From positions 181,416 to 245,415 of the forward strand of contig CAUYUJ010000192.1 in assembly GCA_963575745.1 (NCBI GenBank): a DNA stretch of 64,000 nucleotides, read 5' to 3'. Positions within the stretch are counted from its first letter, which is position 1. Every line of letters begins with the position of its first letter. This document shows, piece after piece, positions 42,203-53,240 of this stretch. Position numbers and translations under genes: made by a program. Under the pieces are notes generated by a model, which ran no database searches, had not been told where the DNA came from, and saw only the letters and a list, made by a program, of their open reading frames with translations. The stretch comes from Prorocentrum cordatum (lineage: Eukaryota; Sar; Dinophyceae; Prorocentrales; Prorocentraceae).

Positions 42203-42900
42203 CAGCTATTTCGACTTTCACAACATGTTCTACACTGACTATGAAGGATTTCATGAATACCTCAGGGCCCCCAATGCTGACATGATATCTGACATGATGA
42301 TGAACGATTGCACTTCCCCTGCTGGTCATATTGATGCTGCCAAGCAAGCTAGGATGCAAGCCCTCCTGCGCTCTTGGTCGGTGAAAAGGCGCAAGCTCGC
42401 CACTTTTGCGGTTGGAGACCCGCTAGACTCTGCGCCGCCGTCGATTGAGCAGTCTGCTAAGAATTTAGCCGTGCACTGGGGTGAAGTACACCGTGCACCT
42501 CCTCATCCTTCTTCTGTCGGTCCTCATGTTCTTGCTGATTTGGGCCGTGAATTTCAACATATTTCACCTGGCATCTCCTGGGAACTTGAAGAATTTGAGT
42601 TTCGGTCCGTTATTCTGAGTAGGCAAGACTCTGCCACAGGTCCCGACGGTATCCCGTACAGTGGTTGGAAAAACGATGGACCCATGGTTCATCTGTGTCT
42701 GTATCAGGCTTATGTTGCCCTTCTCCGTGGTCATGCACCCCCTCCTGGCATCAATCATGGTTTACTCGCTATCCTACCGGAGGTTGACGTTGCTGATGGT
42801 GAGGCCAAATCTATCTTGGAGCCCAAGCAGACCCGCACTCTCACGCTCAGCAACACGGACAATAAGCTGATCTCATCTGCACTGGCCACATTCGCTCTTT
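42187..42900 (+). pseudogene. LINE ORF2 reverse transcriptase N-terminal part
   Basis: Continues the EEP protein in a second frame: SSYFDFHNMFYTDYEGFHEY, FEFRSVILSRQDSATGPDGI (the T-G-P-D-G box of LINE RTs), GLLAILPEVDV and TRTLTLSNTDNKLISSALAT. The sequence then changes at about 42,890-42,910 to C-terminal material. The expected motifs A (D), B and C (Y-x-D-D) are absent, so the catalytic core has been deleted. Confidence 0.75.
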
Positions 42901-42901
42901 C

Positions 42902-43950
42902 AAGATTTCTATGGTCCAGAACATTCGCGCTCATAACGTTTTGGCTCAACCAGTGTTATTACGTGTGGGACAATTTTATTATGTCAATGAACGGGTTACC
43001 ACGACAGAACATACAGCTTTACAGAGGCTGACCGCCTCTCCCAGACACGCCATTTCCACGTCACAACTGAAGAATATTGATCCGCTTGGCTTCGGCACGG
43101 TGCCACGTGCTATCACTTTGACAATCGTTCTGCTTTATTTCGTTCCGCCCTGCGTAGCAAGGTCTTCGATGACATCTCTACCCGATTCCATCGGATCGAG
43201 CAGTATGATGTTGATGTCCTTTTGCTTCCCCGAATTCCTCAGTGGCTTCGTCAATCTGCCGCGTGCACTTGGCTTGGGAACTATAAGAGGCTGGTCGCCA
43301 TTGCCCCTCACCTAGCCGAAGATGGCGTGCACGAGGTTCAGAAGAAAGTTGTCAGGCTTCTGAGATCTCAACGCGAGGCCCCTTCCATTGCTCACCTTCT
43401 CGGCCCGCGGGTCCGATACTTCTGGCCCGAGGCCCCGTGGGAGATTGTTGACGCTGCTTTCAGGTACACCCATTTCCTGGTCAAGCGTGCTGGCCCATTC
43501 GCGGCCGTTTCGTATACCAAGACTATCTGCAATGCCTGGCCAACTACACGAAGGTTCCGTCAAGGGACCCAGATCTGTCGATTTGGCTGCCAGGCCCTAT
43601 TCGGAGATGCTGTTGATCACTACCTCCACTGTCCTGCTGCTCTGAGCGCGCTTCCTTTAGTTTTGCCGAATCTGCCTCCTGATTATGCCTCTCGAGCCAG
43701 GCATGAGCATGTATTTTGTTTCGGAGGCCCCCAGGCTAGTCAGAATCTCTTATCGACTCTCCTTGTGCATGATATTCTGTTAGCATCATACAACACTTTG
43801 CGCGCGCAGGACAGTTTCGGTCCTGTGTGTCTTCCTGCTCTCTTCCGCGCGCGCGCGCGGGTGCTGGCCCGCCGCCGCGCGGGTATTCGGGCTCTGCTAC
43901 AGCGAGCTGGCCCAGCGGGCCCGCCCGCCGCTGCCGATGATGAAGACTGA
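42902..43950 (+). pseudogene. LINE ORF2 C-terminal region with CCHC-like motif
   Basis: After the deletion, NIRAHNVLAQPVLLRVG and TTTEHTALQRLTASPRHAIS look like the post-RT thumb. The frame changes near 43,060-43,100 to YHFDNRSALFRSALRSKVF, then LLPRIPQWLRQSAACTWLGN. At about 43,576-43,640, CRFGCQALFGDAVDHYLHCP gives C-x3-C-x8-H-x3-C, a zinc-knuckle-like motif typical of LINE C-termini. It ends at TGA 43,948, after an Ala/Arg-rich tail. Confidence 0.7.
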
Positions 43951-44812
43951 TGGACTGCTTGCCCTCGTCTCGTTCTTCTCTTGTCCGCCTGCCCTCGTCT
44001 CGTCGCTATGCCCTTGCGCTCCTCCTCCTCCTCCTCCCCCTCCTCCTCCTGCGAGGGATGCGAGGGATCAGCCGCGCTTCGTGCCTCGCAAGAGAGCGCG
44101 GTTTTCGGGGGGCCCGTGCAGTTCAGTTGGCCCCCAAAGAGGCCGCGGCTCACGCCGTCGTCGAGGCGGCCTCCAGGGGTGCGAAGCGAGCTGCTAGAGG
44201 CGCCCCGCCGTCGCTTGCGGATGCGAACCCACCAGGAGCTTCTGCCGAGGGCATGAGAGGTCCGCCCAGCGTGGCGCGAGGGCATTTCCTGTTCATTTCT
44301 AGGGGCATTGTGGGCTGTAGTAATACATATCGGCCGAATTTTTCTCGACTCGTTTTTGGCCTTGGGATGTCGGCGCAACCGATTCGGGGGCTTCCCCGTG
44401 GAACCTCTCGTCACTGCCGCGATGTTTTGGCTGGGCTTGCAGCGCCCTGGGGCCCACTCCCGTTTTGTGCTCGATTGCGCCCGCTCTCATTTTTCAGAGG
44501 CCCTTATCCGCCCCGAAACTAACTCGGCGCGTCGTCCTATGGGCTCGCGGTTCCTCTTCCTACTCCTGCTCCTGCTCCTCCTCCTCCTCCTCCTCCTCCT
44601 CCTCCTCCTGTTCCTCACCCCTCTGCTCATGCTCGTTCTCAGTGTTCCTCCTCCTCATCCTCCCTCCCCTCCTCATCCTCCTCCTCCGCCTCATCCTGCT
44701 CTCCCGCCTCCCCCCCGTCATCATCGTCGTGATCCTCGTCCTCATCCTCCGTGTTTTTTTTTTTTTTTTTTTGGTCCTCTTCCTCCTCCTCCTCCTCCCC
44801 TCTCTCCTCCTC

Positions 44813-44845
<33 letters not shown>

Positions 44846-44981
44846 TCCTCCCCCTCGTCCTCCTCCTCCTCCTCTTCCTCCTCCTCCTCCTAGGCTCCGT
44901 CCCAGCGCTGCCCCCCCCCTTCTCGCGGAGTCTCGTGCGAGGAGCGCGGGCCGCGATGGGGGCTGCCGCACCCGCAGGGGC
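43951..44981 (+). other. Spacer between LINEs; CCT tracts and T run
   Basis: CCT tracts lie at 44,014-44,050 and 44,553-44,905, with a T run at 44,754-44,772. No clear spliced-leader relic and no ORF1 was found before the third LINE; TGTTTTGGCTG near 44,422 is too weak. This suggests that the third LINE is 5'-truncated. Confidence 0.6.
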
Positions 44982-46211
44982 ATGGGGGCTGCCAGAGTGC
45001 CGCCCCCCGCGCGGAGGGGCAGGCGGGCGCCCCCTGTGCTCTGGCTGCAGGCGCTGCTGCTGCTGGGAGGGGTGCGCCCAGGCGAGGGACGCTTCACGTT
45101 CCTCCCAGTGTGGAACCCACAGAACCTGCTGTCTCCCGCCCGCCTGGACGAGGTGTCGCGGGCACTGGCTGGCGTGGGAACTGTTGGCCCCCCAGGCGCG
45201 TGCGTGCGCCAGTGGTGGAACGAGCCTCACCACAAGGCGACGTCGGTGGCCCACCACGTGGTGCACTTCGGGTGGCAGCGCTCCAGGCTTGTCAACAAGA
45301 GCTGCGGATGCGCGCTGGTGCTGGCCAAGAAGTACTTCGGGGTGAACGATATTCGACGACTGGTCACCCCGCCCGTGGGCCTTCGTGGACGAGGCGGACT
45401 GGCCTACATTGCCTCGGGACCGCTGCTCCTCGCCGCGCTCGTGCTTTACTCCCCCCCGCGGCCCGCGGCCAAGGGGGAAGCGCCCATCTGGCGCGACGCT
45501 TGCCGTGCACTGGTGGCTTGGGCGCGGTGCGAGCTTTTGCGCGTGCCTCAGCGGTGCCCCCCTGTGCTGCTCATGGACCTGAACTCGGGCCTGACCCAGC
45601 ACTTCGACGAGGATCCCGTGGTCGGCCAGTTTGGTGCAGCAACTGAGAGCTACGCTGGCAAGCTGGTCCATGAGTGGCTGGCGGGGGCACGTATGCAGGC
45701 GATCAACACCACGCAGCGGGTTGGCAACACTTACTTCGGCATGGGTAGAGCGCCTTCCCAGATCGACTACATTCGCGTGCCCCAGAGTGCTGGAGTGTTA
45801 GTGGAATGGGCGAAGGCGTGGCACCGCGCGGCGGAGGCCGCGCGAGCGTCTCCCTCGATCCTCGATCACGTCCCCGTGGTTGCCAAGATTCGGATTGTGC
45901 CGCCCATGAACCAGCTGCCGCTGCGAGAGCGGTGGGGCCGCCCGCGCTTGTCAGGAGCAGTCTTGTCGGGGAATGGACGAGAGCAGTTCTTGACCGATCT
46001 TCGCGAGGCGTTCCTGGAGATAGGCCCGTCGCTCGACGTGCTGGAGACGAGGGGGGCGACTACTGGCCACGCCGCGCTTGTCATGGGCACCATCCGCAAG
46101 ATCGGGCTGGCGCGCTTTCCCAGGACACGGCGCGCCCAATGTACGAGAAGAAGTTGGACGAGAAGAAGTGGCAGCTGCTCCGTGAGAGGCGCGCCATCCT
46201 GGAGGAGGTGA
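44982..46211 (+). pseudogene. Third LINE: EEP endonuclease domain
   Basis: In frame from ATG 44,982: FTFLPVWNPQNLLSPARLDE (position of the Asn motif, N present), HHVVHFGWQRSRLVNKSCGC, PPVLLMDLNSGLTQ (Asp-x-Asn), PSQIDYIRV, and SILDHVPVVAKIRI (Asp-His). The metal-binding Glu region is hard to see (GTVGPPGACVRQWWNEP), so activity is doubtful. The family's role is target-DNA nicking. The protein-like frame leaves this register at about 46,130 and resumes elsewhere. Confidence 0.65.
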
Positions 46212-46920
46212 AGGCGCAGGAGTTCGAGGCCATGCAGCGCTGCTCTTCTCCAGCGACCTGGCCGTCGGCTGCGGGCCGCCTTACTGGCGGCCCTTCCTCT
46301 TCCCCACCTTGCGCTGGATCTGTCGAACCACTCGTATCAGAACGCAACGCGCGGAGCAGAGGCTCAGGTGCCCCCCCCCCGTCGCGGTGCCGAAGAGCCA
46401 GACCTGCCGCGCGAGAGGGTCGCCGAGTTGTGGACGCTCGGCAGTGCGATCAGGAGCTACACGAAGGCACTTCAACACTGGCGACGCCGCAGAGCTCATG
46501 AGCGCCAGAAGTTCACAGAGGACGAACTCCGACAAGCATGGCGAGGCCGTGACATGGCCCAAGTTCCTCGGTTTGCCTGCTCGCTGGCGCGCACGGGCAT
46601 TGGCGTGAAGAACCGCAACTACAGAGCACGCGCCTCGTGCAACCCGACGTGCGACGAGTGGTCGACCTTCCTCGCGCAGGACCCGCTCCTGGGCGGCTTG
46701 GCAGCTGCTCGCACGACCATTCCTCTCTGCCACAACTTGAAGCCCGACAGGCTCACGGACTTGGGCAACGCACCGGACTACGCCATCCCTGATACGGTGC
46801 ACATGTCTGAGGGGGGCCTCCGTGGTGGCCAGTCGGACTTCACGATGACAACCAAGGCCCTTCGCCGCGCGAAGATTGGCAAGTTTGCGCCGTCCTGGTC
46901 AGCTCCCTCGGAGATTCCTC
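46140..46920 (+). pseudogene. Third LINE: region between EEP and RT
   Basis: Continues in other frames: MYEKKLDEKKWQLLRERRA (about 46,140), then LALDLSNHSYQNATRGAEA and LWTLGSAIRSYTKALQHWRR (46,240-46,490), then FTMTTKALRRAKIGKFAPSW (about 46,840-46,900). The last is the usual entry to the RT fingers of this LINE type. Two frame changes occur, at about 46,240 and 46,915. Confidence 0.65.
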
Positions 46921-48732
46921 CTCCTCCTCATCGTGGACCCAGGATGGCTCAGCAGCCCGACTCTGTATGCCCGCCTGCCGTGGGGAGTGGGAGCCCGACG
47001 ACCGCTGGTGATGGAAGAAGAACCTCGAGCGCCTGATCCCTATGCGCGCCTGCAGCTCCGCCACCTGGAGGCATTGGGAGAAGGAAGACATCGCTTGTAC
47101 CGCCTGGTACTACATGTACGGCGTATTGGACTTCTACCCGTGCAGGCGTCTCTTTCGTATGGATTTGCCCCAGATAAGCGAAATGGGAAGACGGGAGCGG
47201 CAGGCAGACGGCTGGTGCACGTCATGTGCCCTTTCTGGCGAGCTGTGATGAGGGGGGGAATTCTGCGTGGGAGCACCTTCCGACCGCCAGAGTGGGCTTT
47301 CGCGGCTCGGGGCAGGCGAAGGGAGCACTTGATGATGGCGACGAGGATCGTGGCGTGGAAGGGGCACCACTCAGGACAGCACATGCTCCACAAGAGCTAC
47401 GACGCCACGAACGCGTTCGGGCGCGGCCGCAAGGAGGACCTAGAGCGTTCCGTCAGGGACCGCTTGGAGGAGGATGAGGAGATCAAGGACCAGGACCTGA
47501 ATTACGTGACGGCGATCTCCCGTCAGCGACGCATGGCGCTCACCGTCGTCATCCCAGCTGCAGACGGCGAGGTGGCCCTGAGGAGCGGATCAGGAGGGTT
47601 CATGGGGGACACATCGGAGCCAGAGATATTCATGAGTAACTACCACATCGCAGTGACGAAGTGGGCCGAAGTGGAGACGGCTCGCTCTAACGGTGCGATG
47701 CTCATCAGGATGCAGAACTTGCCCGAGGTCGACGCTAGCCTGGGATGTTTTATGGACGACATCTTCAAGACCCAGCTTCTGTCGGAGCCCCAGTCCGCGG
47801 CGGAGGTGACCCGCCTCTCGCTGCGTAGCGACCAGGGGCTGGACCAGGCTCTCCTGGAGAGGGCCTACGGCCAGAACAGGGCCAAGCAGGACGTAGTGCC
47901 TGCTTTTCCTTCGAGGCAGCTGGTACGTCGTACGATTACGGAGCTCAACCGCAGCGGCTGCCGCAGCAGCTACGAGCTGAAGCACCTGGGCGCCTGGTTC
48001 AACGCGGTGAACAGCAACAGTAACGAGCTCAAGGCACGGCTGGCTGCGATTACGAAAGGCTGGATGATGGTGCAGGGGTTCTGGTACTCAGCGTCGCCAT
48101 TACGAGTCAAGCGCTTGATGTTCATATCCCTGGTGAGCGGGGCGGCCCTCTCGGGCACGGTGGCTTTTTGCTGGACGGCTGCGGAGACCAGGCAGCTGTG
48201 TGGTGCATTGGCTTGCAAGCTACGCTCCATGATGGGAGGCACGGCTAAGGCGGGACCATCGCACATCACGACGCTCACCACACGTGAGGTTTATAGGCAT
48301 TGGAATCGTGTGCCCTTTGCACTGGAAGCGACAGTTCAAAGGCTGAAGGCATGGCAGGCGATTGCGAGAGCGCCTCGGAACCATGCCCACTTGCTGGTCA
48401 TCTTTTACGGCGAGATGCAGTGGGAGGCCACCAGCGCTTACCGCTGCCCACCGACGCTGCTTGAGGACGGCCGCTTCAACGACACGACGCTGATCCACCC
48501 TTGGGCGCGTCAGCTCCGGCAGGACTTGGAGGTGATGTGCAGCACACCTGAAGCGGAGTCATTCGCGGAGGTGTGGGGGTTCGGCTCCATGCTGGACCTG
48601 CTGTGGGACGAGGAGGTGAACTACCTCTTCATCTCGTTTGATCCGCGGTGCCTGCGCAGCGCCTTTGCTGCAGTGCAGTGGGCACCGCCACCTTGCCTGG
48701 CAGACACTGTGCCAGCCGCCCAGGACGATTAG
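46910..48732 (+). pseudogene. Third LINE: reverse transcriptase with intact FMDD
   Basis: A single open frame of about 600 codons. SYGFAPDKRNGKTGAAGRRL and HVMCPFWRAVM form the fingers. Motif A is YDATNAF (Asp at 47,401). Motif B is GSGGFMGDTSEPEIFMSNY. Motif C is LGCFMDDIFK (FMDD 47,749-47,760). The thumb is ELKHLGAWFNAVN. Both catalytic Asp of motif C and the motif A Asp are kept, so this is the best-preserved RT in the window. It ends at TAG 48,730-48,732. The same frame stays open beyond it into zinc fingers, so the TAG looks like a nonsense mutation inside a longer ORF2. Confidence 0.85.
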
Positions 48733-49140
48733 CAGACCTGGGAAAAAGGAGAAGCGGACGTCTTTGTTTGTACGATCAGAGCCAATCCAGATGACCCGAC
48801 TTGTGGACAGAGTTTTCGCACGCGTGCGGCGCTTGTAGCACATGTATGTCAGTCTCGACAACCAGGGCATGGGGGACAGAGTTTATTCAATATCCTAACG
48901 CCTAGCAATGCATGCATCAACTGCAACACGGTCTTTCAGAGCAGGGGGGAGGCGGTGAGGCACTTGGCACGATCATGGCACGCTGGGAGGTGTATCAGAC
49001 ACAATACGGCGTACCCGTACATGCACCACCTGCCTACCACGCACGTGTGCGCGCTGTGCCAGTCCTTGTTCATGACCTACGAGAACCTCCGTAGCCACTT
49101 GTGCTCACACCTGCCGCCGACGCAGGAGGGCAGATCCATA
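48733..49140 (+). pseudogene. Third LINE: C2H2-type finger region
   Basis: In frame with the RT after the TAG. SFRTRAALVAHVCQSRQPGH is a degenerate first finger. CINCNTVFQSRGEAVRHLAR gives C-x2-C-x12-H-x5-H. CALCQSLFMTYENLRSHLCS gives C-x2-C-x12-H-x3-H. Fingers after the RT are usual in this type of LINE and may bind DNA or RNA at the target. The frame is open further, but the protein-like signal moves to another frame by about 49,330. Confidence 0.75.
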
Positions 49141-49329
49141 TCAGTCGTCACGCCGAGACCTGTACCGTCCGGACCAAGACCGAGGGCGAAGAGGCCCGCA
49201 GCTCCTGCCACAGGACCGCGCCAGAGAGGCAGTGAGATTCGCACAGTCGAGCGCCTGTTCGTCAGCAGCAACACCCTTCTATCCCAAGGAGGTGGAGAAG
49301 CCAGGGAGGTGGCGCCCACACAAGGGGGG

Positions 49330-49945
49330 CTCCTTGGCCCAGTCGCCGACTGGTGGGCAAGCGTCCAACGGCGGAGACGAGAGTCAGCAACGCAAGGGAG
49401 AGGGAGATCGAGCCGAGGGAGGAGCACGACTCCAACGTGGCGGAGGCGTGGTCAAGGCCATCCAGCAGGAGTCGAAGGACCTCTCAGACCACGCGGCGAA
49501 CCTCCGCATGCAGATAGGCCAGTACAAGGAGGACGCCAAGAAGGCGAGCGGCTCCGACGAGGGAGCCGAGAAGGAGGCGGCGCTGAAGGCCGAGGATACT
49601 CAGAAGGAGCTGCACACGCTGGGGCCCCCTGCCCCAGCTCTCCCAGCGGCGCTCGTCGAAAGCCTGGAGGCCGAGGAGGTGGGGGCGGTCAACCGCAGGG
49701 CGCTGGAGGGGATGAAGCACGAGCTCGTCGAGGCCCCGCCCGTGGACGTCCGCCTTGGCAGGCTGGAGAGCTGCAAGGACGAGTACATGATCAAGATCGT
49801 GCTGGCTCCCAACGACAAGTCCAAGGAGGGGGTGATCACAGCCTGGCTGCACGCGATGGGAGCCCAGGTGACCAGCGGCATGGCCCCCTCGGACTACATG
49901 GAGGACGAGGTCAACGTGTGGACCGACGCGTTGAAGGCGGCCTGA
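49330..49945 (+). pseudogene. Third LINE: C-terminal tail, shifted frame
   Basis: VVKAIQQESKDLSDHAANLR and QIGQYKEDAKKASGSDEGAE are predicted helical or coiled coil. LGRLESCKDEYMIKIVLAP and EDEVNVWTDALKAA end at TGA 49,943. Its composition is far more protein-like than the overlapping frame. It could be the natural C-terminus of ORF2 after a frameshift, or a separate small ORF. No family is recognised. Confidence 0.5.
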
Positions 49946-50478
49946 GCCCCGCACGTGAGCCTTTCGGCAGCTTCGCCGCCCTGTGCCCAGACGTGGAGGG
50001 GGTCGTGTCACTGTCGTCCGAGTCTGGGGAGGAGGAGGGATGTATGTAGAGTCTTGCCCCCCCTACTGCCCCCGCGGCATCGCAGCTCTCGCGGTGCTCT
50101 GACGGACTATCGCGGGGGCAGTGGGGGAGACGTGGACGGCTTTCCTTTTAGACGCCGACGGGGAGTCGGCAATCTCCGAAGCCACTGGCCGTATTGGCGG
50201 GCGAGTTTCTCTGGACCGATGTGCACGCACTGCCTCGGAGCCATCGAGCTTCGGGACGCGCAGCCGTGCGCACCTGGCATAGTAGCAGCACCAGCACGGT
50301 GCGGACGGCGGACATGTGAATTCTTCTAGCAGTTTTACCCCGTGACGGGTTGCTCAGCTCGCGTGCAGCGTGTTGTCAGTCTTCAGGTGCACGAGTGCTG
50401 GGGCGCATATGTGTTAGATGTTTATTGCGAGCATTGGAGTTTCGTGATCTTGTCCAGCAGCCGCGAGCAAGCAAGCAA
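49946..50478 (+). other. Probable 3' flank of third LINE; no gene
   Basis: No poly(A) or simple tail is obvious before the CCT tract. Short open frames only. Confidence 0.5.
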
Positions 50479-51275
50479 GCTCCTCCTCCTCCTCCTCCTC
50501 CTCCTCCTCCTCCGCCTCCTCCTCCTCCTCCTCCTCCTCCTCCTCCTCCTCCTCCTCCTCTGCCTCCTCCTCATCCACCTCCTTCCTCCCTCCTCTCCTC
50601 CGCCTCCTCCTCCTCCTCCTCCGCTCCGCCCTCCTACGCTCCCCCTCCTCCTCCTCTCTCCTCCTCCTCTTCCTCCTCCTCCTCCTCCTCCTCCCTCCTC
50701 CTCTCCTCCTCCTCTCCCCCTCCTCCTCCTCCTCCTCCTCCTCCTCCTCCTCCTCCTCCCTCCTCCCCCTCCTCCTCCCCCTCCTCCCCCTCCCCCTCCC
50801 TCCTCCTCCTCCTCCTCCTCTCCTCCCTCCTCCTCCTCCTCCTCCTCCTCCTCCTCCTCCTCCTCCTCCTCCTCCTCCTCCTCCTCCTCCTCCTCCTCCT
50901 CCTCTCCTCCTCCTCCCTCTCCTCCCCTCCTCTCCGCCTCCTCCTCCTCTCCTCCACCCCCTCCTTCTCTGCCTCCTCCCCCTCCTCTCCTCCTCCTCCT
51001 CCTCCTCCTCCTCCTCCTCCTCCTCCTCCTCCTCCTCCTCCTCCTCCTTCCTCCTCTCCTCCTCCCCCTCCTCCTCCTCTGCCTCCTCCTCCTTCCTTCC
51101 TCCTCCTCCTCTCCTCCCCTCCTCCTCCTCCTCCTCCTATTCCTCTCCTCCTCCTCCTCCCTCCTCCTCCTCCCTCCTCCTCTCCTCTCCCTCCTCCTCC
51201 TATTCCTCCTACTCCTCCTCCTCCTCCTCCTCCTCCTCCTCCTCCTCCTCCTCCTCCTCTTCCTCCCCCTCCTCC
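50479..51275 (+). repeat. 800-bp CCT tract
   Basis: CCT repeats with CCC and CTG interruptions and occasional TAT. It opens frames of about 300 codons on both strands (Pro/Leu/Ser versus Arg/Glu/Gly), which are not considered genes. Confidence 0.95.
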
Positions 51276-51880
51276 GCGCAGGACCCCCTTGGGCAAACAC
51301 TGGTCGGTGACTGCTGTAAGGGTTTAGTCGTCAGAGCATATGAAGCGGTATCGCCCACTGTTTTAACAGGCCACTTCGGCGAGGGACGATCGAGTTGCGC
51401 CCCCAGCTGAGCCACGCCACGCCAATACGTTCCCCCAGCGAGCCTGTTGTAGAGCTTGAAGCTCTCCACCTCGTACACCTCCACGATGCCCCAGCTGGAA
51501 GCCGTCTCTTCAGGCGAGGCGCGCCTGCGACAGAGGCAATTATGGATCAGCATCTCGCTCCATGCTGATGCAGTCATCGTGCTGCCATAAGGAACGCTGA
51601 AGAAGAAACGAAAGGGTTTCCCTGGCCACGGCGACCCTCGGCCACGCAGAGGTTCCCCGACCTGGATCCGAGAAGCGGCCCGGAAACGAAGACCCCTTCT
51701 GAACCCCCAAGTGGTCCTCCTCTCAACGTGCTTACTGTGCTCATGGCGGCCAGTGTTCGCCGTCTGGCCGAAGAACACACTCTCCCGTCCAGGCGAGTTG
51801 GGATCGGATGCAGCCACCCCGTGCTCGGTGCCAGTCCTCTGGCCAGCACACTCGAGCGCCTTCGGTGGGCCTCCCCCCAC
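51276..51880 (-). CDS. Candidate exon or gene fragment of unknown function
   Basis: A minus-strand open frame whose translation is unlike the repeat frames: it is rich in aromatic and varied residues, for example PFRFFFSVPYGSTMTASAW, SWGIVEVYEVESFKLYN and GTYWRGVAQLGAQLDRP. It runs into poly-Glu encoded by the CCT tract, so its true C-terminal edge is probably before 51,300. No domain is recognised. It could be a host exon flanked by introns or another decayed mobile ORF. The start is undefined. Confidence that it is protein-coding is low. Confidence 0.25.
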
Positions 51881-51920
51881 TGTGAAGGCCCGATGATCCC
51901 AGGTAAAAACCTTAATTACA

Positions 51921-52020
51921 AGAGCACTGCAGTCAGCATCACAATAACAAATACGAAGAGCCAGAATACATCAGCACTGCAGTCAACACCACACTAACAA
52001 GTGTGAAGAGCCAGAGCAGT
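51921..52020 (+). repeat. Imperfect two-copy direct repeat of about 56 bp
   Basis: AGCACTGCAGTCA..ATCACA and TGAAGAGCCAG-type blocks occur twice. Nothing else is recognised between 51,881 and 52,170. Confidence 0.6.
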
Positions 52021-52171
52021 GCAGCCCCAGGACTCCCCAGACCTGTGCTGTCGTGACGCTTCTTCGCTACTACTCGCGGGCACAAGAACTCTCTCGACCG
52101 CAGGCATCACCGGGGGCGCTTTTTCCGCTGGCCGCTGCTTCGTTCTGTGGCGCGCCGCGTGGAGCAGCGAG

Positions 52172-52300
52172 GGGGGGCAGGCCTCCTCAGCAGGCGGCAG
52201 AGTTTCGGAGAAGGCTTAGAAAGCTTCGATCCCAGCAGGCCAGAGGCCTTCTCCCTCTCAGACGGCCCGCACCCTCTGCCTTCTTCCCCTCTGTGCGAGC
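52172..52300 (+). mobile_element. Foldback family F, diverged copy F5
   Basis: GGCCTCCTCAGCAGGCGGC is shared with F1, and AGGCCTTCTCCCTCTCAGA sits at the far side. Borders are poor. Confidence 0.35.
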
Positions 52301-52526
52301 CGCCGGTTCATGGCCACGGGGTTCAAGAACGGCAAGACTGGGCGCTGACATCGTGAACATTCGGCCAGCCGTGATGTCCGCGATCCGGGAGGCCGTCGCC
52401 GGCCCATCCGCTTCCGCTCGACACTGGCCCACTAGCCCCATGGACGCCTCCCGGACAACACTGCAACACTCGGACAAGCGGCTCCAGCCGGGTCGAAGGC
52501 CCTCCAGGAGTCCCGACGAGGACAGA

Positions 52527-52527
52527 A

Positions 52528-52593
<66 letters not shown>

Positions 52594-52700
52594 AACGGCC
52601 TCGACTTCGACTTCGACTTCGACGACGACGACGACGACGACGGACGACCCACGACCGACCCCCGACGACCGACGACCGACGACCGACGACGGCCCGCGGC
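52527..52700. repeat. GAC/CGA microsatellite
   Basis: GAC runs, then GACTTC units, then GACCGAC units. From 52,701 to 53,200 the DNA is very GC-rich without a recognisable gene. Confidence 0.9.
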
Positions 52701-53200
52701 CGGCCGGCGGGGGCGTCCTGACGCGGTGCGGCGGCCAGCCGCGCAGCGAGCGGCGGGGGCGGGGGCGCGGCGCCCCGAGGGGCTCCGCGCCGAGGCGCGG
52801 GGCGCAGGGCGCGGCCCCGCCGGGCCGCAGGCAGCCCTGCGGGCGCTCCTGCGGCAGCGCCGCGGCGCTGCTCCGCCGCCGCCGTGCGAGTCGGGGGCCG
52901 CCCCGCCGCCGCCGTCGCTCGAGGAAGGGTCGCGGCGAGCCCGCCGCCGCTCGAGGGGATCGGGGCGCCCCGCCCGCGCGCGTGTGCTGCAGTGCGCTGC
53001 CGCTGGGCGTCGGCCAGCCTTGCGGCCAGAGCGCGCACGCGAGCGGAGTCGAGAAACGCCCCAGCTGACGCCAGGGGAAGATGTGAGCGAGGAAGGGGAG
53101 GGAGAGGAAGGGGAGTGAAGCAAGGAAGGGAAAGGAAAGGAGGAGGAGTGTAGAACATCGCCAAGAGAAAGAAGGCGGTGAGTGGATGCTGGGGGGGGGG

Positions 53201-53240
53201 CTGTCCATCTATATATATATATATGTTTATATATATAGAC
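53201..53240. repeat. AT dinucleotide run
   Basis: TATATATATA stretches broken by GTT. A similar short run lies at 62,612-62,634. From 53,241 to 53,645 no gene is seen. Confidence 0.9.

Noticed and set aside
44340-44435. Spliced-leader relic before the third LINE (TGTTTTGGCTG; CGTTTTTGGCC)
   Set aside because: Matches stop after about eight bases, and neither extends to the TCCG start or the CAAG end.
50342-51327. 300-codon Pro/Leu or Arg/Glu frames
   Set aside because: Entirely encoded by the CCT microsatellite.
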